DNA of 64,000 bases, taken from the NCBI GenBank assembly GCA_023412495.1, contig JAEYNP010000014.1:62001-126000 (forward strand), read 5' to 3'. This document shows, one piece after another, positions 36,929 through 50,404 of this stretch. Position 1 is the first letter of the stretch. Each line of letters begins with the position of its first letter. A program made the position numbers and the translations under genes. The notes below the pieces were generated by a model. The model had not been told where the DNA came from and ran no database searches. It saw only the letters and a program-made list of their open reading frames with translations. The DNA comes from Pseudomonadota bacterium (GTDB lineage Bacteria; Desulfobacterota; Desulfobulbia; Desulfobulbales; Desulfocapsaceae).

Positions 36929-36956
36929 TGACCATTGATTAATTCGACAGTGGTCA
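36929..36956. promoter_or_regulatory. Operator-like inverted repeat upstream of purF leader
   Basis: TGACCA (36929-36934) and TGGTCA (36951-36956) form a perfect 6-bp inverted repeat with a 16-bp spacer. It lies in the 338-bp divergent region between the lipoprotein gene and purF, 24 nt before the small leader ORF. Confidence 0.35.
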
Positions 36957-36979
36957 TATGCTAGTAGGAGGATATTCTC

Positions 36980-37048
36980 ATGAAATCCGTTTGGATCGTT
37001 TCCCCTTTCAGCCGGCTTGCAAGTCCTGGCCGGCAGGTTCCAGGATAG
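36980..37048 (+). CDS. Possible 22-codon leader ORF before purF
   Basis: A short ORF with a strong ribosome-binding site (AGGAGG, 7 nt before the ATG) beginning [10 protein letters not shown] and ending 10 nt before the purF start. Its codons overlap the purF ribosome-binding region, so ribosome movement here could control purF translation. It has no recognisable domain and no obvious purine-related codon bias. Confidence 0.45.
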   Translation: MKSVWIVSPFSRLASPGRQVPG

Positions 37049-37058
37049 AGGTCTTGCC

Positions 37059-38480
37059 ATGTGCGGGATTTTTGCCATTGCGGGATATTCTCCCGTCTCA
37101 CCGAGTCTTTATGAAGCCTTGTCGGTTCTCCAGCACCGAGGCCAGGATGCGGCCGGCATGGCCACTTGCCACCTGCACAAGATGTTCTTTCACAAGAAAA
37201 CCGGTCTGGTGCGGGATGTTTTCAGGCCCCGCGACCTGGAACGGCTGATCGGCACCATGGGGATCGGCCACGTCCGCTATCCCACGGCCGGCAGCCATTC
37301 GGTTCTTGAAGCCCAGCCCTTCTACGTCAACTCGCCCTATGGGATAGCGCTTGCCCACAACGGCAACCTGACCAACGCCCATCAGCTGAAACGGGAACTC
37401 TTCCAGGTGGATCGGCGCCATATCAACACGGATTCCGATTCGGAGGTCCTGCTCAACATCTTCGCCCACGAACTGCAGAGGACGAGCGATTCGCCCTTCA
37501 CCGCGGAGACCGTTTTTGCGGCGGTGAGTGGCGTGCACCGCCGCTGCCGGGGCGGCTACGCGGTAGTCGCCATGATCAACGGCCACGGGCTGGTGGCTTT
37601 CCGCGATCCCCATGGCATCCGCCCTGCGGTGATCGGGGAGAGGAGCGGCAAGTCCGGGCCGGAATACATGATCGCCTCGGAAAGCTGCGTCCTCGATGTG
37701 CTGGGCTTTCGTCTGGTCGGCGACCTCGAGGAGGGGGAGGCGGTCTTCATCGATATGCACAATACCCTGCATCGGAGGAGGTGCAGCGATGAGACGCGGC
37801 TTTCGCCCTGCATCTTTGAGTACGTCTATCTCGCGCGGCCGGATTCGATCATCGACGGCACCTCCGTCTATCAGGCGAGACTGCGGATGGGCCGGCAGCT
37901 GGCGGCGAAAATCAAGCGGGAATGGGCGGACCACGACATCGACGTGGTCATTCCGATCCCCGATACCAGCCTGACAGCGGGTTTCGAACTTGCCGGCCGG
38001 CTGGAGGTTTCCTACCGGGAGGCCTTCGTCAAGAACCGATACGTCAACCGCACCTTCATCATGCCCACCCAGCACGAGCGGGAAATCTCGGTCCGGCGCA
38101 AGCTGAATCCGATCGCGCAGGAATTCGCCGGGAAAAAGGTGCTGCTGGTGGATGACTCAATTGTCCGGGGAACGACCAGCCGCCAGATCATCCAGCTTGC
38201 CCGGGCGGCAGGGGCTGCCAAAGTCTATTTCGCCTCCGCGGCCCCACCGGTGCGTTATCCGAATGTCTACGGCATCGATATGCCACGGGCGGGAGAACTC
38301 ATCGCCCACGGCCGGGAGGAATCGGAGGTCGCGGCCCTTATCGGCGCCGACCGCCTTATCTACCAGGATCTCGAGGATCTCGCCGCCTGCGTAAGGGAAG
38401 ACAATTCCAGGCTGCGGGACTTCGAGTGTTCGATATTCAACGGAGCGTATATCGCCGGGAGAATGGAGGAGCCGGAGTAA
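37059..38480 (+). CDS. purF: Amidophosphoribosyltransferase PurF
   Basis: A 473-aa enzyme of the first committed step of purine synthesis (PRPP plus glutamine to phosphoribosylamine). The N-terminal glutaminase starts MCGIF, so Cys2 becomes the nucleophile after Met removal. [13 protein letters not shown] and the [10 protein letters not shown] loop follow; the phosphoribosyltransferase domain has the PRPP loop [14 protein letters not shown]. The start at 37059 is fixed by the need for Cys2. It stands apart from other pur genes. Confidence 0.96.
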   Translation: MCGIFAIAGYSPVSPSLYEALSVLQHRGQDAAGMATCHLHKMFFHKKTGLVRDVFRPRDLERLIGTMGIGHVRYPTAGSHSVLEAQPFYVNSPYGIALAHNGNLTNAHQLKRELFQVDRRHINTDSDSEVLLNIFAHELQRTSDSPFTAETVFAAVSGVHRRCRGGYAVVAMINGHGLVAFRDPHGIRPAVIGERSGKSGPEYMIASESCVLDVLGFRLVGDLEEGEAVFIDMHNTLHRRRCSDETRLSPCIFEYVYLARPDSIIDGTSVYQARLRMGRQLAAKIKREWADHDIDVVIPIPDTSLTAGFELAGRLEVSYREAFVKNRYVNRTFIMPTQHEREISVRRKLNPIAQEFAGKKVLLVDDSIVRGTTSRQIIQLARAAGAAKVYFASAAPPVRYPNVYGIDMPRAGELIAHGREESEVAALIGADRLIYQDLEDLAACVREDNSRLRDFECSIFNGAYIAGRMEEPE

Positions 38481-38527
38481 GCTCCGGCGGCGCATGCCCC
38501 GCGGCGCACCGCTTTGTTGGCCAATCC

Positions 38528-38566
38528 CTACAACCGGTTCCTGTAGATGCCCTTTTCCAGTTCCAT
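38528..38566 (-). CDS. Possible 12-codon ORF with strong Shine-Dalgarno
   Basis: On the minus strand between purF and ldh, an AGGAGGAG (38575-38582) lies 8 nt before an ATG that opens a 12-codon ORF (MELEKGIYRNRL). It may be a leader peptide, a gene remnant or chance. The rest of the 248-bp gap shows only a GCATCG/CGATGC inverted repeat near 38591. Confidence 0.25.
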   Translation of the reverse strand: MELEKGIYRNRL

Positions 38567-38689
38567 TTGTGATTCTCCTCCTGTTTTCGGCATCGTGACG
38601 ATGCCCTGTACGGCAGAAAAGATGCAGAATACGTGCCATGCGCCGGGAAGCGGAAGGCGCTGGTCCGCAATTTGCAAAAAACCATGTAA

Positions 38690-39661
<972 letters not shown>

Positions 39662-39693
39662 GGGCGGGGCTTATCCGATGCAAGGAGCATAAG

Positions 39694-40437
39694 ATGCCGA
39701 ACGCCGACAGTATCCATATCGGAACCTCGGGCTGGTCCTATGAACACTGGCTGGGGCCGTTCTACCCGCAGGAGCTGGGCGCCTCCCGGATGCTCGCCTA
39801 TTACGCCGAGCGCTTTCGGACGGTCGAGATCAACAACTCCTTCTATCATCTCCCCTCGGAGAAAAGTCTGCGGGCCTGGAGTGAGACGGTGGGGAAGGAT
39901 TTCATCTTCGCCGTCAAGGCGAGCCGCTACATCACCCACATGAAGAAGCTGAAAGATCCGGAGGCGCCGGTGTCGACCTTCCTGGAACGGATAGAGACCC
40001 TGGATCCCCGGCAGACCGGCCCCATTCTCTTTCAGCTGCCGCCCAAGTGGCGCTGCAATCCGGACCGACTGCGGAAATTCCTCGATTATCTGCCCGATAC
40101 CCACCGATACGCCTTCGAATTCCGCAGCACCAGCTGGTTTACCGAGGAGATCTACAGCATGCTGGCGGGCGCGGGGGCCGCCTTCTGCATCTACGAAATC
40201 GCCGGCACCCTTTCACCCAGGGCGGTGACGGCGGACTTCGTCTATATCCGGCTGCACGGCCCGGACGGGGCCTATGCGGGGTCGTATCCCACCGAGACCC
40301 TCTCCGACTGGGCGGCGACCATAGCCGGTTGGACCGCCGAAGGCAAGGAGGTCTTCTGTTATTTCGACAACGATCAGCTGGGTTATGCGGCCCGGAATGC
40401 GGGTCAGCTGCAGGAGATGCTCGCGAGCCGGGAGTGA
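39694..40437 (+). CDS. DUF72 family protein (YecE-like)
   Basis: A 247-aa DUF72 TIM-barrel protein: IHIGTSGWSYEHWLGPFYP at the N-terminus, TVEINNSFYHLPSEKSL, FAVKASRYITHMKKL, and AFEFRSTSWF. Function is not established for this widespread family. The ATG at 39694 has AGGAG 7 nt upstream and follows the ldh stop by 32 nt. Confidence 0.92.
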   Translation: MPNADSIHIGTSGWSYEHWLGPFYPQELGASRMLAYYAERFRTVEINNSFYHLPSEKSLRAWSETVGKDFIFAVKASRYITHMKKLKDPEAPVSTFLERIETLDPRQTGPILFQLPPKWRCNPDRLRKFLDYLPDTHRYAFEFRSTSWFTEEIYSMLAGAGAAFCIYEIAGTLSPRAVTADFVYIRLHGPDGAYAGSYPTETLSDWAATIAGWTAEGKEVFCYFDNDQLGYAARNAGQLQEMLASRE

Positions 40438-40487
40438 CGCAAGTTCTCCGCCCTTGGCAGGGCCGTCCGCGCATTTTTGCACATGGA

Positions 40488-40516
40488 TTGCCGTCAGGCG
40501 CAAAAAATGATAAAAT
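40488..40516 (+). promoter_or_regulatory. Sigma-70-type promoter candidate for nifJ
   Basis: TTGCCG (40488-40493) and TAAAAT (40511-40516) are separated by 17 bp, with the -10 matching the consensus at 5 of 6 and the -35 at 4 of 6. They lie 64 nt before the nifJ start in the 142-bp gap after the DUF72 gene. Confidence 0.45.
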
Positions 40517-40579
40517 TGTTTGTCAGGAAAATGCGCGTTCTGCTATTTCCCCTCCTTTAACTTCTGAGAGGTGCCGATA

Positions 40580-44152
<3,573 letters not shown>

Positions 44153-44183
44153 AAATTTTCGTTTTCACCGGAAGGAGATCGCC

Positions 44184-45176
44184 ATGGACCTGTCAACCAC
44201 CTATCTCGGTTTTTCCCTGCCCCACCCCCTGATGCCGGGGGCCTCTCCGTTTGCCGAGAACCTCGATACTGTGAAACGGCTGGAGGATGCCGGGGCGGCC
44301 GCCATCGTCATGGACTCACTGTTCGAGGAGCAGATCATCGCCGAACAGGAGCGGGAGGTCAGGGAAATCGAGGTGCCGGAGAATACCTATGCCGAGGCCC
44401 TGACCTACCACCCGCTGACCGACGAGATGCGTCTCGGCTCGGAACTCTACCTGGAGAAGCTCTCGGCCATCAAGCAGGCCGTGGCGGTCCCTGTGATCGG
44501 GTCGCTGAACGGCGCGAGCGAGGGCGGCTGGATGCGTTACGCCCGCCTCATCGAACATGCCGGGGCCGATGCCCTGGAGCTTAACATCTATACTCTGGCC
44601 GACGACCCTGCGATTTCCGGGGCGGCCGTGGAGGAACGGCTGCTGAGCGTGGTGAGACAGGTGAGGCGGCAGGTTACTATTCCGCTGGCGGTGAAGATAT
44701 CGCCCTTTTTTTCCTCGCTGCCCCATTTCTGCAAAGGGCTGGAGGAGGCAGGAGCCAACGCAATCCTGCTGTTCAACCGTTTCTATCAGCCGGACATCGA
44801 TCCGGAGAACCTGGAAGTCGTCTCGAAACTGAAACTTTCCACTCGGGACGAATTGCTCCTGCGCCTGCGGTGGATGGCGATCCTGTCGGGCAATCTTAAG
44901 GTGTCGCTCGGCATCACCGGCGGGGTGCACACCGGCATCGATGTGGTGAAGGCGGTGATGTGCGGGGCTCATGTGGTCCAGATGGTCTCGGCCCTGCTCA
45001 GGAACCGGCCGGAATATCTGGCGACGGTGCGGGAGGAGCTGAGAGTCTGGCTGGAAAAGCACCAGTACGAATCGCTCCGGCAGATGCGCGGCAGCATGGC
45101 CAAGGAACATACCTCCGACCGGGCCATGCTCGAACGGGTCAATTACATCCGGGTGTTGCTGGGCGGGCCGGGATGA
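44184..45176 (+). CDS. Dihydroorotate-dehydrogenase-like flavoprotein paired with nifJ
   Basis: A 330-aa TIM-barrel FMN protein of the DHOD superfamily: MDLSTTYLGFSLPHPLMPGASPF, VPVIGSLNGASEGGWMRYARLIEHAGADALELN, IPLAVKISPFFSS, and SLGITGGVHTGIDVVKAVMCGA. It is not a canonical PyrD. Genes of this type are often next to nifJ, suggesting a redox partner or accessory role rather than pyrimidine synthesis. It starts 31 nt after nifJ with AGGAG upstream, so it is in the same operon. Confidence 0.82.
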   Translation: MDLSTTYLGFSLPHPLMPGASPFAENLDTVKRLEDAGAAAIVMDSLFEEQIIAEQEREVREIEVPENTYAEALTYHPLTDEMRLGSELYLEKLSAIKQAVAVPVIGSLNGASEGGWMRYARLIEHAGADALELNIYTLADDPAISGAAVEERLLSVVRQVRRQVTIPLAVKISPFFSSLPHFCKGLEEAGANAILLFNRFYQPDIDPENLEVVSKLKLSTRDELLLRLRWMAILSGNLKVSLGITGGVHTGIDVVKAVMCGAHVVQMVSALLRNRPEYLATVREELRVWLEKHQYESLRQMRGSMAKEHTSDRAMLERVNYIRVLLGGPG

Positions 45177-45185
45177 GCCACCGTC

Positions 45186-45220
45186 AGGACTGAGGCGAAA
45201 GGACTGAGGAATGAGTGTAG
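45186..45220. repeat. Heptad repeat tract after the DHOD-like gene
   Basis: Five 7-bp units in register, alternating AGGACTG with related units, lie just after the stop of the DHOD-like gene. The unit matches those at 18567 and (as its complement) 27791. Confidence 0.55.
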
Positions 45221-45268
45221 GGGGAAGATTTCGCCCCGCTGCCCGAATGAGTCCGCCCGAGCATGTAA

Positions 45269-46030
45269 TCAGACCAGCTTTCCCTCAAAAAGCGGCTTGG
45301 TCGCCTTCCCGCTCTTCTCCAGATGGAGTTCCTTAAAGATATCCGCGCTGTAGCGGGTTTCTTCGTCGGTGTCCAGGGTGATGTCCAACTCGTCCTGCAC
45401 GTCGTGGGCGGCTGAGATGAGGAGAAACTCCACCCCCGGGTGATCGAGCAGCCTCGGTTCGGGATCGGCGAAGCGGCGGTCGCCGAAAATCTTCTGCAGG
45501 GACTGCGGCAGCTCGGCCTTCTGCTCCGAGGAGAGCCTGGTCTGCCGGGGAGAACCCTTGGCCGGATTCTTGATCGAGATTATATAGCTGGCCTGGTCCA
45601 GAATCCCCAGCTCCTCCTGGGCCTCGCCGGTTTTCTTGGGCAACTCCAGGGCATAGACAAGATGGGTGTGATTGCCGTGGGAGAGTATCCTGTAGATGCC
45701 TTCCCCCGCGGGTCTCGCCGCCGGTTCCTTGCGTTCGCCACGGGTCTTGGTCCGGTAATTTCTCTCCCCCATTTCCTTTTTCACGGTATTGGGGCTGCCG
45801 GTCACGGTCTCTATGAAGCCCCAGAAGCGCTCCCGGCCGCCGGCGTCGGGGGCGGGGAGTTTCTTGCGGCCGATCACAGCGATGCGGAACCGCTTCTTGC
45901 CCTCCGGGCTGAGGATCATATAGAAGCGCTGGATGTCGCTCAGATCCTCGGGTTCTTCGATGCCCAGTCGCGGCCGGTACAGGAAGTAAATATTACCCTG
46001 CTCCAGGGTTTCTGTGTTTTCACTGCTCAT
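45269..46030 (-). CDS. Uncharacterised soluble protein
   Basis: A 253-aa protein with no signal peptide or membrane segment. It opens with LEQGNIYFLYRPRLGIEEP and DIQRFYMILSPEG, and continues with RYRI-type beta strands (FRIAVIGRKKL, ERFWGFIETV), a short basic linker (RNYRTKTRGERK) and GIYRILSHGNHTHLVYALELP. It resembles an uncharacterised conserved protein seen in several proteobacteria, but I cannot name a family. It lies at the end of the glycan cluster strand, separated by 135 bp and probably expressed from its own promoter. AGGAG precedes the ATG. Confidence 0.7.
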   Translation of the reverse strand: MSSENTETLEQGNIYFLYRPRLGIEEPEDLSDIQRFYMILSPEGKKRFRIAVIGRKKLPAPDAGGRERFWGFIETVTGSPNTVKKEMGERNYRTKTRGERKEPAARPAGEGIYRILSHGNHTHLVYALELPKKTGEAQEELGILDQASYIISIKNPAKGSPRQTRLSSEQKAELPQSLQKIFGDRRFADPEPRLLDHPGVEFLLISAAHDVQDELDITLDTDEETRYSADIFKELHLEKSGKATKPLFEGKLV

Positions 46031-46165
46031 ACTCAGCTCCTTTAGTACCTCAAGTGGGCACTGAAAAGAGTCCGCCCTTGTGGGGGGTCAGGTTGTCCGG
46101 CTGCCCGACGACGTCCAAATTGTCAGGATTCTTTCCTGCTGGATCGGAATATTTCTCAGCGGCCT

Positions 46166-46924
46166 TCAGTACTCGGGGAACACCGATTCGAGTTCCAGTG
46201 CGGCCAGAGAGGAGGGGGACGAGAGAGCCTCGCAGGAGTATATCTCATGGGCGATGCGCCTGATCGAGGTAAAGCCCGCCGAGCGCAACAGCGCTTCCAC
46301 TCCGGCATGATTGGTGACCCACCAGTTGGTGGGATCCCCCGAAATACGATGCTCGATGAAGGCCATCTTCGGCCAGCCGGGATGGTTCATCACTTCACGC
46401 TGCTGCAAATCGTAATCCGTCTCGACCGGAAAAACCTCTTCGCCGGGCAGGGTCATGGTCTGGAAGATCATCTGCCCCCCGCAGCACCGGCGGACGATAT
46501 CGAGCGCCAGCAAGGGGTAGCGCAGGTGATAGAGGACGCCCATGAACCACACCAGGTCGTACATCTCCGACTCTCTGGCCAGCTGGTAGACAGAGAGCTG
46601 CCGGAACTCGATGCGGTGGTGGAGATCCATGAGCCTGGCCGCCCAGCGGGCCTGACCGAGGTAGTGTCCATTGTTGTCGATGGCCGTCACCTTGGCGCCT
46701 CGCCTGGCCAGCTCGAAGCTGTAGTAGCCGGCGTTGCAGCCGATGTCGAGCGCCCGGACCCCGGTCAGGTCCTGCGGCAGGAAGGGCAGGATCTCCCGCC
46801 ACTTGTAGGCGGGGAAATCGCCCAGGAAGTGATCGGGGGCGGTCTGCGTGCCGTCCGGCAGGTGCAGATTGTGAAACCACGGCCCCAGTTCCTCGATTCG
46901 GCGTCTGATATGCGCTGAAGGCAT
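46166..46924 (-). CDS. SAM-dependent methyltransferase of the glycan cluster
   Basis: A 252-aa class I methyltransferase resembling the CmoB-like group and, by memory, the TIGR04290 (Rta_06860) family. The N-terminal part reads IRRRIEELGPWFHNLHLPDG, FPAYKWREILPFLP, then the SAM motif VRALDIGCNAGYYSFELARRGA and VTAIDNNGHYL. It is the last gene of the coupled nine-gene cluster and could methylate a sugar or glycan. Its substrate is not known. GGGGAG lies upstream of the ATG. Confidence 0.78.
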   Translation of the reverse strand: MPSAHIRRRIEELGPWFHNLHLPDGTQTAPDHFLGDFPAYKWREILPFLPQDLTGVRALDIGCNAGYYSFELARRGAKVTAIDNNGHYLGQARWAARLMDLHHRIEFRQLSVYQLARESEMYDLVWFMGVLYHLRYPLLALDIVRRCCGGQMIFQTMTLPGEEVFPVETDYDLQQREVMNHPGWPKMAFIEHRISGDPTNWWVTNHAGVEALLRSAGFTSIRRIAHEIYSCEALSSPSSLAALELESVFPEY

Positions 46925-46960
46925 AATTTCTCCCCTGTGCTTTTCCTTCCCTCTTGTGCG

Positions 46961-48043
46961 CTACTCCCGATCGAAATGTTCCTGCAGGTAATGCTCAACC
47001 TGCAGGGCGCGGTGGCCGGCGGTATGACAGCTCAGAACCTTGTGGCGGAATCGCTCGGCGATTTTCCGGCGTTCTTCCTCTCCCATGGCGAGAAAGTCGA
47101 GCACGTCGCGGCTGTTGCGGGCTACCAGGATTTCGCCTCCGACCTGGAAGAAGTAATCCAGGCCGGGCCAGAAATCGCTGATCACCGGGGTGCCGCAGGC
47201 CCCGGCCTCGAACAGTCGCACGCTCGGAGAGAAGCCGGCATCGATCATGTCGCGGCGGGTCACGTTCAGGGTGAAGCGCTGCGAGGTGTAGAACCTGCGG
47301 TGCTGCCCGGCCGGAATGTGACTGACCACCTCCACATTGTCCGGCCATTCGATATCAACCGGATACTGGGCTCCCGCCACACAGAACCTTGCCTCGTGGA
47401 GGGCTCGGGCGGTTTTGGCCAGCAGTTCGTCCACCGTCGGCTGACGGTCGGCGCTGTAGGTCCCCAGATAGCCAAGGGCAAAAGGATGGGCCTCGCCGGC
47501 TCCGCCCGGATCAGGCTGGTAGAGGTCGGGATCGACCGAACAGTAGAGGGGCAGGGCCCGCCGCGCCCCGTACCTCGTCTCGAGCCGCACCAGGATTGGT
47601 CCGCCGGTGAAGGACCAGTACATGTCGAAGATCGGGATCATCCGCGGATGGAGATATTCGTAATCACCTTGGGCGAGCTTGGTCAGCGTCACCGGAGTGT
47701 CAATGTCGTAAAAGACGAAACAACCTTCCGTCAGGCGCTTGACGATGGTGGTAATGACTTCGGCGTCCGACACATAGGAACCGAGGATCACCAGGTCGGC
47801 TGCACCGATCTCCGGCTGGTGGGCTTCCAGTTCACCAACCGCCTTGTACAGGACGGTCCGGCAGTAGGGTGGCTCGGGGAGGTCCCGGTTGGCGGCATAC
47901 CAGGGCGCATCTTTCTCGAAGAAGGTGATCTTGTGCCCGCGATTTGCCAGGGCTTTGGCGAGGCTTCGGAAGGTGGTGGCGTGGCCGTTGCCCCAGGACG
48001 ATGTGATGGAGAGGCCGAAGATGACGATCTTGAGATTTTTCAT
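46961..48043 (-). CDS. CgeB-like glycosyltransferase (copy 3)
   Basis: A 360-aa GT-B fold protein with an N-terminal Rossmann-like half (IVIFGLSITSSWGNGHATTFRSLAKAL, KITFFEKDAPW) and a C-terminal half with the CgeB/Glyco_trans_1_2 motif GFSPSVRLFEAGACGTPVISD and PGLDYFF. It is clearly related to the next two genes upstream. ATGA overlap (48040-48043) couples it to the preceding gene. Donor and acceptor are unknown; DUF3880-type proteins often act on surface polysaccharide or flagellin-like glycans. Confidence 0.8.
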   Translation of the reverse strand: MKNLKIVIFGLSITSSWGNGHATTFRSLAKALANRGHKITFFEKDAPWYAANRDLPEPPYCRTVLYKAVGELEAHQPEIGAADLVILGSYVSDAEVITTIVKRLTEGCFVFYDIDTPVTLTKLAQGDYEYLHPRMIPIFDMYWSFTGGPILVRLETRYGARRALPLYCSVDPDLYQPDPGGAGEAHPFALGYLGTYSADRQPTVDELLAKTARALHEARFCVAGAQYPVDIEWPDNVEVVSHIPAGQHRRFYTSQRFTLNVTRRDMIDAGFSPSVRLFEAGACGTPVISDFWPGLDYFFQVGGEILVARNSRDVLDFLAMGEEERRKIAERFRHKVLSCHTAGHRALQVEHYLQEHFDRE

Positions 48044-49197
48044 TGCTGCACCTTCGATGGAATTATCCGGGCTGCGGCGCGGCCGCCGATCCCGAGATGG
48101 GCGGGGAAACGGGAGACCAGCAGCTCTTCGAACTGCAAGGCCCGGTGCCGGTAGGTATGTTCGGCCAGCACCCGCCGCCGCGCCGCCGCCCCGATTTCCC
48201 GGGCCGCCTCGTAGGTCAGCTCCCGCAGCCGAAGGATCACCTCATCGCCGCTGGCGGCGGTAAGCACTTCCTCGCCTGGTCGGAGAAAATGCGGCAGCCC
48301 CTCCCACAGGTCGGAGATCAGGCAGGCGCCAGCCCCGGCCGCCTCGAAGACCCTCGTCGGCGGGGAGAAGCCGATGCGGGCCATGCTGTCGCGGTTGATG
48401 TTGAGGACTGCAAGTGGCGTGCAGTTGAAGGCGTTGTGGTCGCCGGTGTAGACATGGCCGAGATACTTGAGGTTGTCGAAGCGGGGGACATGTTCGTGCC
48501 AGCCGCTGCCGCCGAGGATGAAGCTTGCCTCTGGCATTACCTCGACCGGCATGAAGAAAAATTCGTGAACCCTGCCTTCGCGGTCGGGCAGGCGGTTGCC
48601 CAAAAACCCGAGCGTGGCGTGGAACCTGGGGTCCGGTGGTGTCGGATGGTGGGTCTCCGGATCGAGGGCGTTGTAGACCGGTTCGCAGATCCTTGCTCCC
48701 AAGGCTGAATAGGCATCCACCACCGGCCCGCCGCCGCCGTAGGTGAGGATGGCGTCGTAGCGGGGTATCAGCGCCCGGAAAGGATCATTCGGGTCGCGTT
48801 GCACCCGGGCGAGTGTTGCCGGCGCGTCGACATCCCAGAAGATCCTCAGGTTTTTTTTGCCGTGGCTGCCTCGGTTCTCCAGCACTTCCTTCTCCAGCCA
48901 GTCGTCCAGGACCCCGACGCCGCTCGCCTTGATCAGGATATCCGCTTCGCTCGCGGCGAGCAGACAACGTCCCGCCTCGTGACGGTTGGCGGCATAGACC
49001 ACGACTCTGGCCCACTCCGGGTCGGCCATATCCCGGTGGCTCTGCCGGTCGTAGGCATCCGGTTCGAAGAAGGTGACCCGGTGGCCGCGCTCGGCCAGGG
49101 CCTTGACCATACCGCGATAATAGGTGGCTGCCCCGTTCCAGTAGGAGGAAACGAGGCTCGAGCCGAAAAAGGCGATGTTAAGGCTTGGCAGTGGCAT
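48040..49197 (-). CDS. CgeB-like glycosyltransferase (copy 2)
   Basis: A 385-aa GT-B fold protein with the same layout as its neighbours: IAFFGSSLVSSYWNGAATYYRGMVKALAERGHRVTFFEPD in the N-terminal half and GFSPPTRVFEAAGAGACLISDLWEGLPHFL in the C-terminal half. The start at 49197 has AGGAG 9 nt upstream; the long frame that continues upstream is the shadow of the next gene. Its 3' end overlaps copy 3 by ATGA. Confidence 0.82.
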   Translation of the reverse strand: MPLPSLNIAFFGSSLVSSYWNGAATYYRGMVKALAERGHRVTFFEPDAYDRQSHRDMADPEWARVVVYAANRHEAGRCLLAASEADILIKASGVGVLDDWLEKEVLENRGSHGKKNLRIFWDVDAPATLARVQRDPNDPFRALIPRYDAILTYGGGGPVVDAYSALGARICEPVYNALDPETHHPTPPDPRFHATLGFLGNRLPDREGRVHEFFFMPVEVMPEASFILGGSGWHEHVPRFDNLKYLGHVYTGDHNAFNCTPLAVLNINRDSMARIGFSPPTRVFEAAGAGACLISDLWEGLPHFLRPGEEVLTAASGDEVILRLRELTYEAAREIGAAARRRVLAEHTYRHRALQFEELLVSRFPAHLGIGGRAAARIIPSKVQQ

Positions 49198-49222
49198 GGG
49201 GCGATCTCCTTTTCCTGTGATT

Positions 49223-50383
49223 TTAATACGTCTTTTCTGGAATGGCGGGCGTAATCGGCTTCCGCTCGCGGGCCTCCAGCGCGGCGAGGATCTCCAGCAG
49301 CTGGTCGACCCGATGGGCGCAGGTGTGACGTACCCGAATGGTGGCCAGGGCATGGGCGGCGAGATGCCGGGCGAAGACGCGGTCGCGGAGGAGGGTGGCG
49401 AGATGCTCCTGCATTTCTTTTCTGTTGCGGGCGACGAGGTAGTCCTTGTCCTCCCGGAACAAACCCTCGCTGTCCCGCCAGGGGGAGGTGACGAGGGGAA
49501 TCCCGCAGGCCATGGCCTCGAAGGGCCGGATGGTCGGGATGCCGGGCAGGGTCTCGACGTAATGGTGCCGCGGCACGTGGATAGTGACGGCATGGTTGGC
49601 GAAGGCCTCGGGCACCCGGTAGTTCGCTATCCAGCCGCAGTAGCGGATGCCCCTTTCGTCGAGGGATTTCAGCACTACCTCCGGATATCGCACGCCGTAG
49701 AGATGGCAGGTGAGTCCCAAAGCCTGCACCGGCTGGAAGAGGAATTCCTCCAGCTCCCGGCTGCGCTCGTCGTCCCCCCAGTTGCCGACCCAGACCAGAT
49801 CGCCGGAGGGCGCCCCGGGATCCGGCTCGCGGGGGCGGAAGCGGCGGATGTCGGCTGCCTCGTGCCAGCTCCAGACGGAATCGTTGAATCCGTTTTTCCG
49901 GTAAACTTCGGCGAGGACCTTGCCGAAGGCGAGAATGCCGTCGTATGATTCGAGCCGGAAGCGTCTCATCCAGGGGGGATCGCTGATCAGGCGGTGGTGA
50001 GTGTCGTGGAAGAGCAGTCTGAAGCGGTGCCTCTGCCGGCCTTTGTTCCGCCACCTCTCGCGCAGTTCGGCGAGGCCGTTGACAAGCCAGGGCTCGTTCC
50101 ACTCGTGGACCAGGATCACGTCGGCCTCGGCAGCGACTTTGGCAAGGTTCAAGGTGCGGTCATAACAGATGCTGGTGAGCTCCGGGTACCGCTCCTGAAA
50201 CTCCCGGAGGGCGGACGGGCCGTATTCCCGGATCAGGTTATCCCGGCTCCAGCCGTCGACCGGCTCGAAGACCCGGACCCGGTGGCCCCGCGCGAGCAGC
50301 TCGCTTACCACACCGCGGAGGAAGTGGGCGTTGCCGTGGTTCCAGTCGGAGACCAGGGAGTGGTAGAAGAATGCGAAATCCAT
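49223..50383 (-). CDS. CgeB-like glycosyltransferase (copy 1)
   Basis: A 386-aa protein: FAFFYHSLVSDWNHGNAHFLRGVVSELLARGHRVRVFEP, then IPTIRPFEAMACGIPLVTSPW. It is the most divergent of the three tandem paralogues. The ATG at 50383 with a G-rich sequence upstream is preferred over a TTG at 50401. Encoded 21 nt after the GT4 gene. Confidence 0.78.
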   Translation of the reverse strand: MDFAFFYHSLVSDWNHGNAHFLRGVVSELLARGHRVRVFEPVDGWSRDNLIREYGPSALREFQERYPELTSICYDRTLNLAKVAAEADVILVHEWNEPWLVNGLAELRERWRNKGRQRHRFRLLFHDTHHRLISDPPWMRRFRLESYDGILAFGKVLAEVYRKNGFNDSVWSWHEAADIRRFRPREPDPGAPSGDLVWVGNWGDDERSRELEEFLFQPVQALGLTCHLYGVRYPEVVLKSLDERGIRYCGWIANYRVPEAFANHAVTIHVPRHHYVETLPGIPTIRPFEAMACGIPLVTSPWRDSEGLFREDKDYLVARNRKEMQEHLATLLRDRVFARHLAAHALATIRVRHTCAHRVDQLLEILAALEARERKPITPAIPEKTY

Positions 50384-50404
50384 GTTCCGTCCCCCGTTCA
50401 ACTT

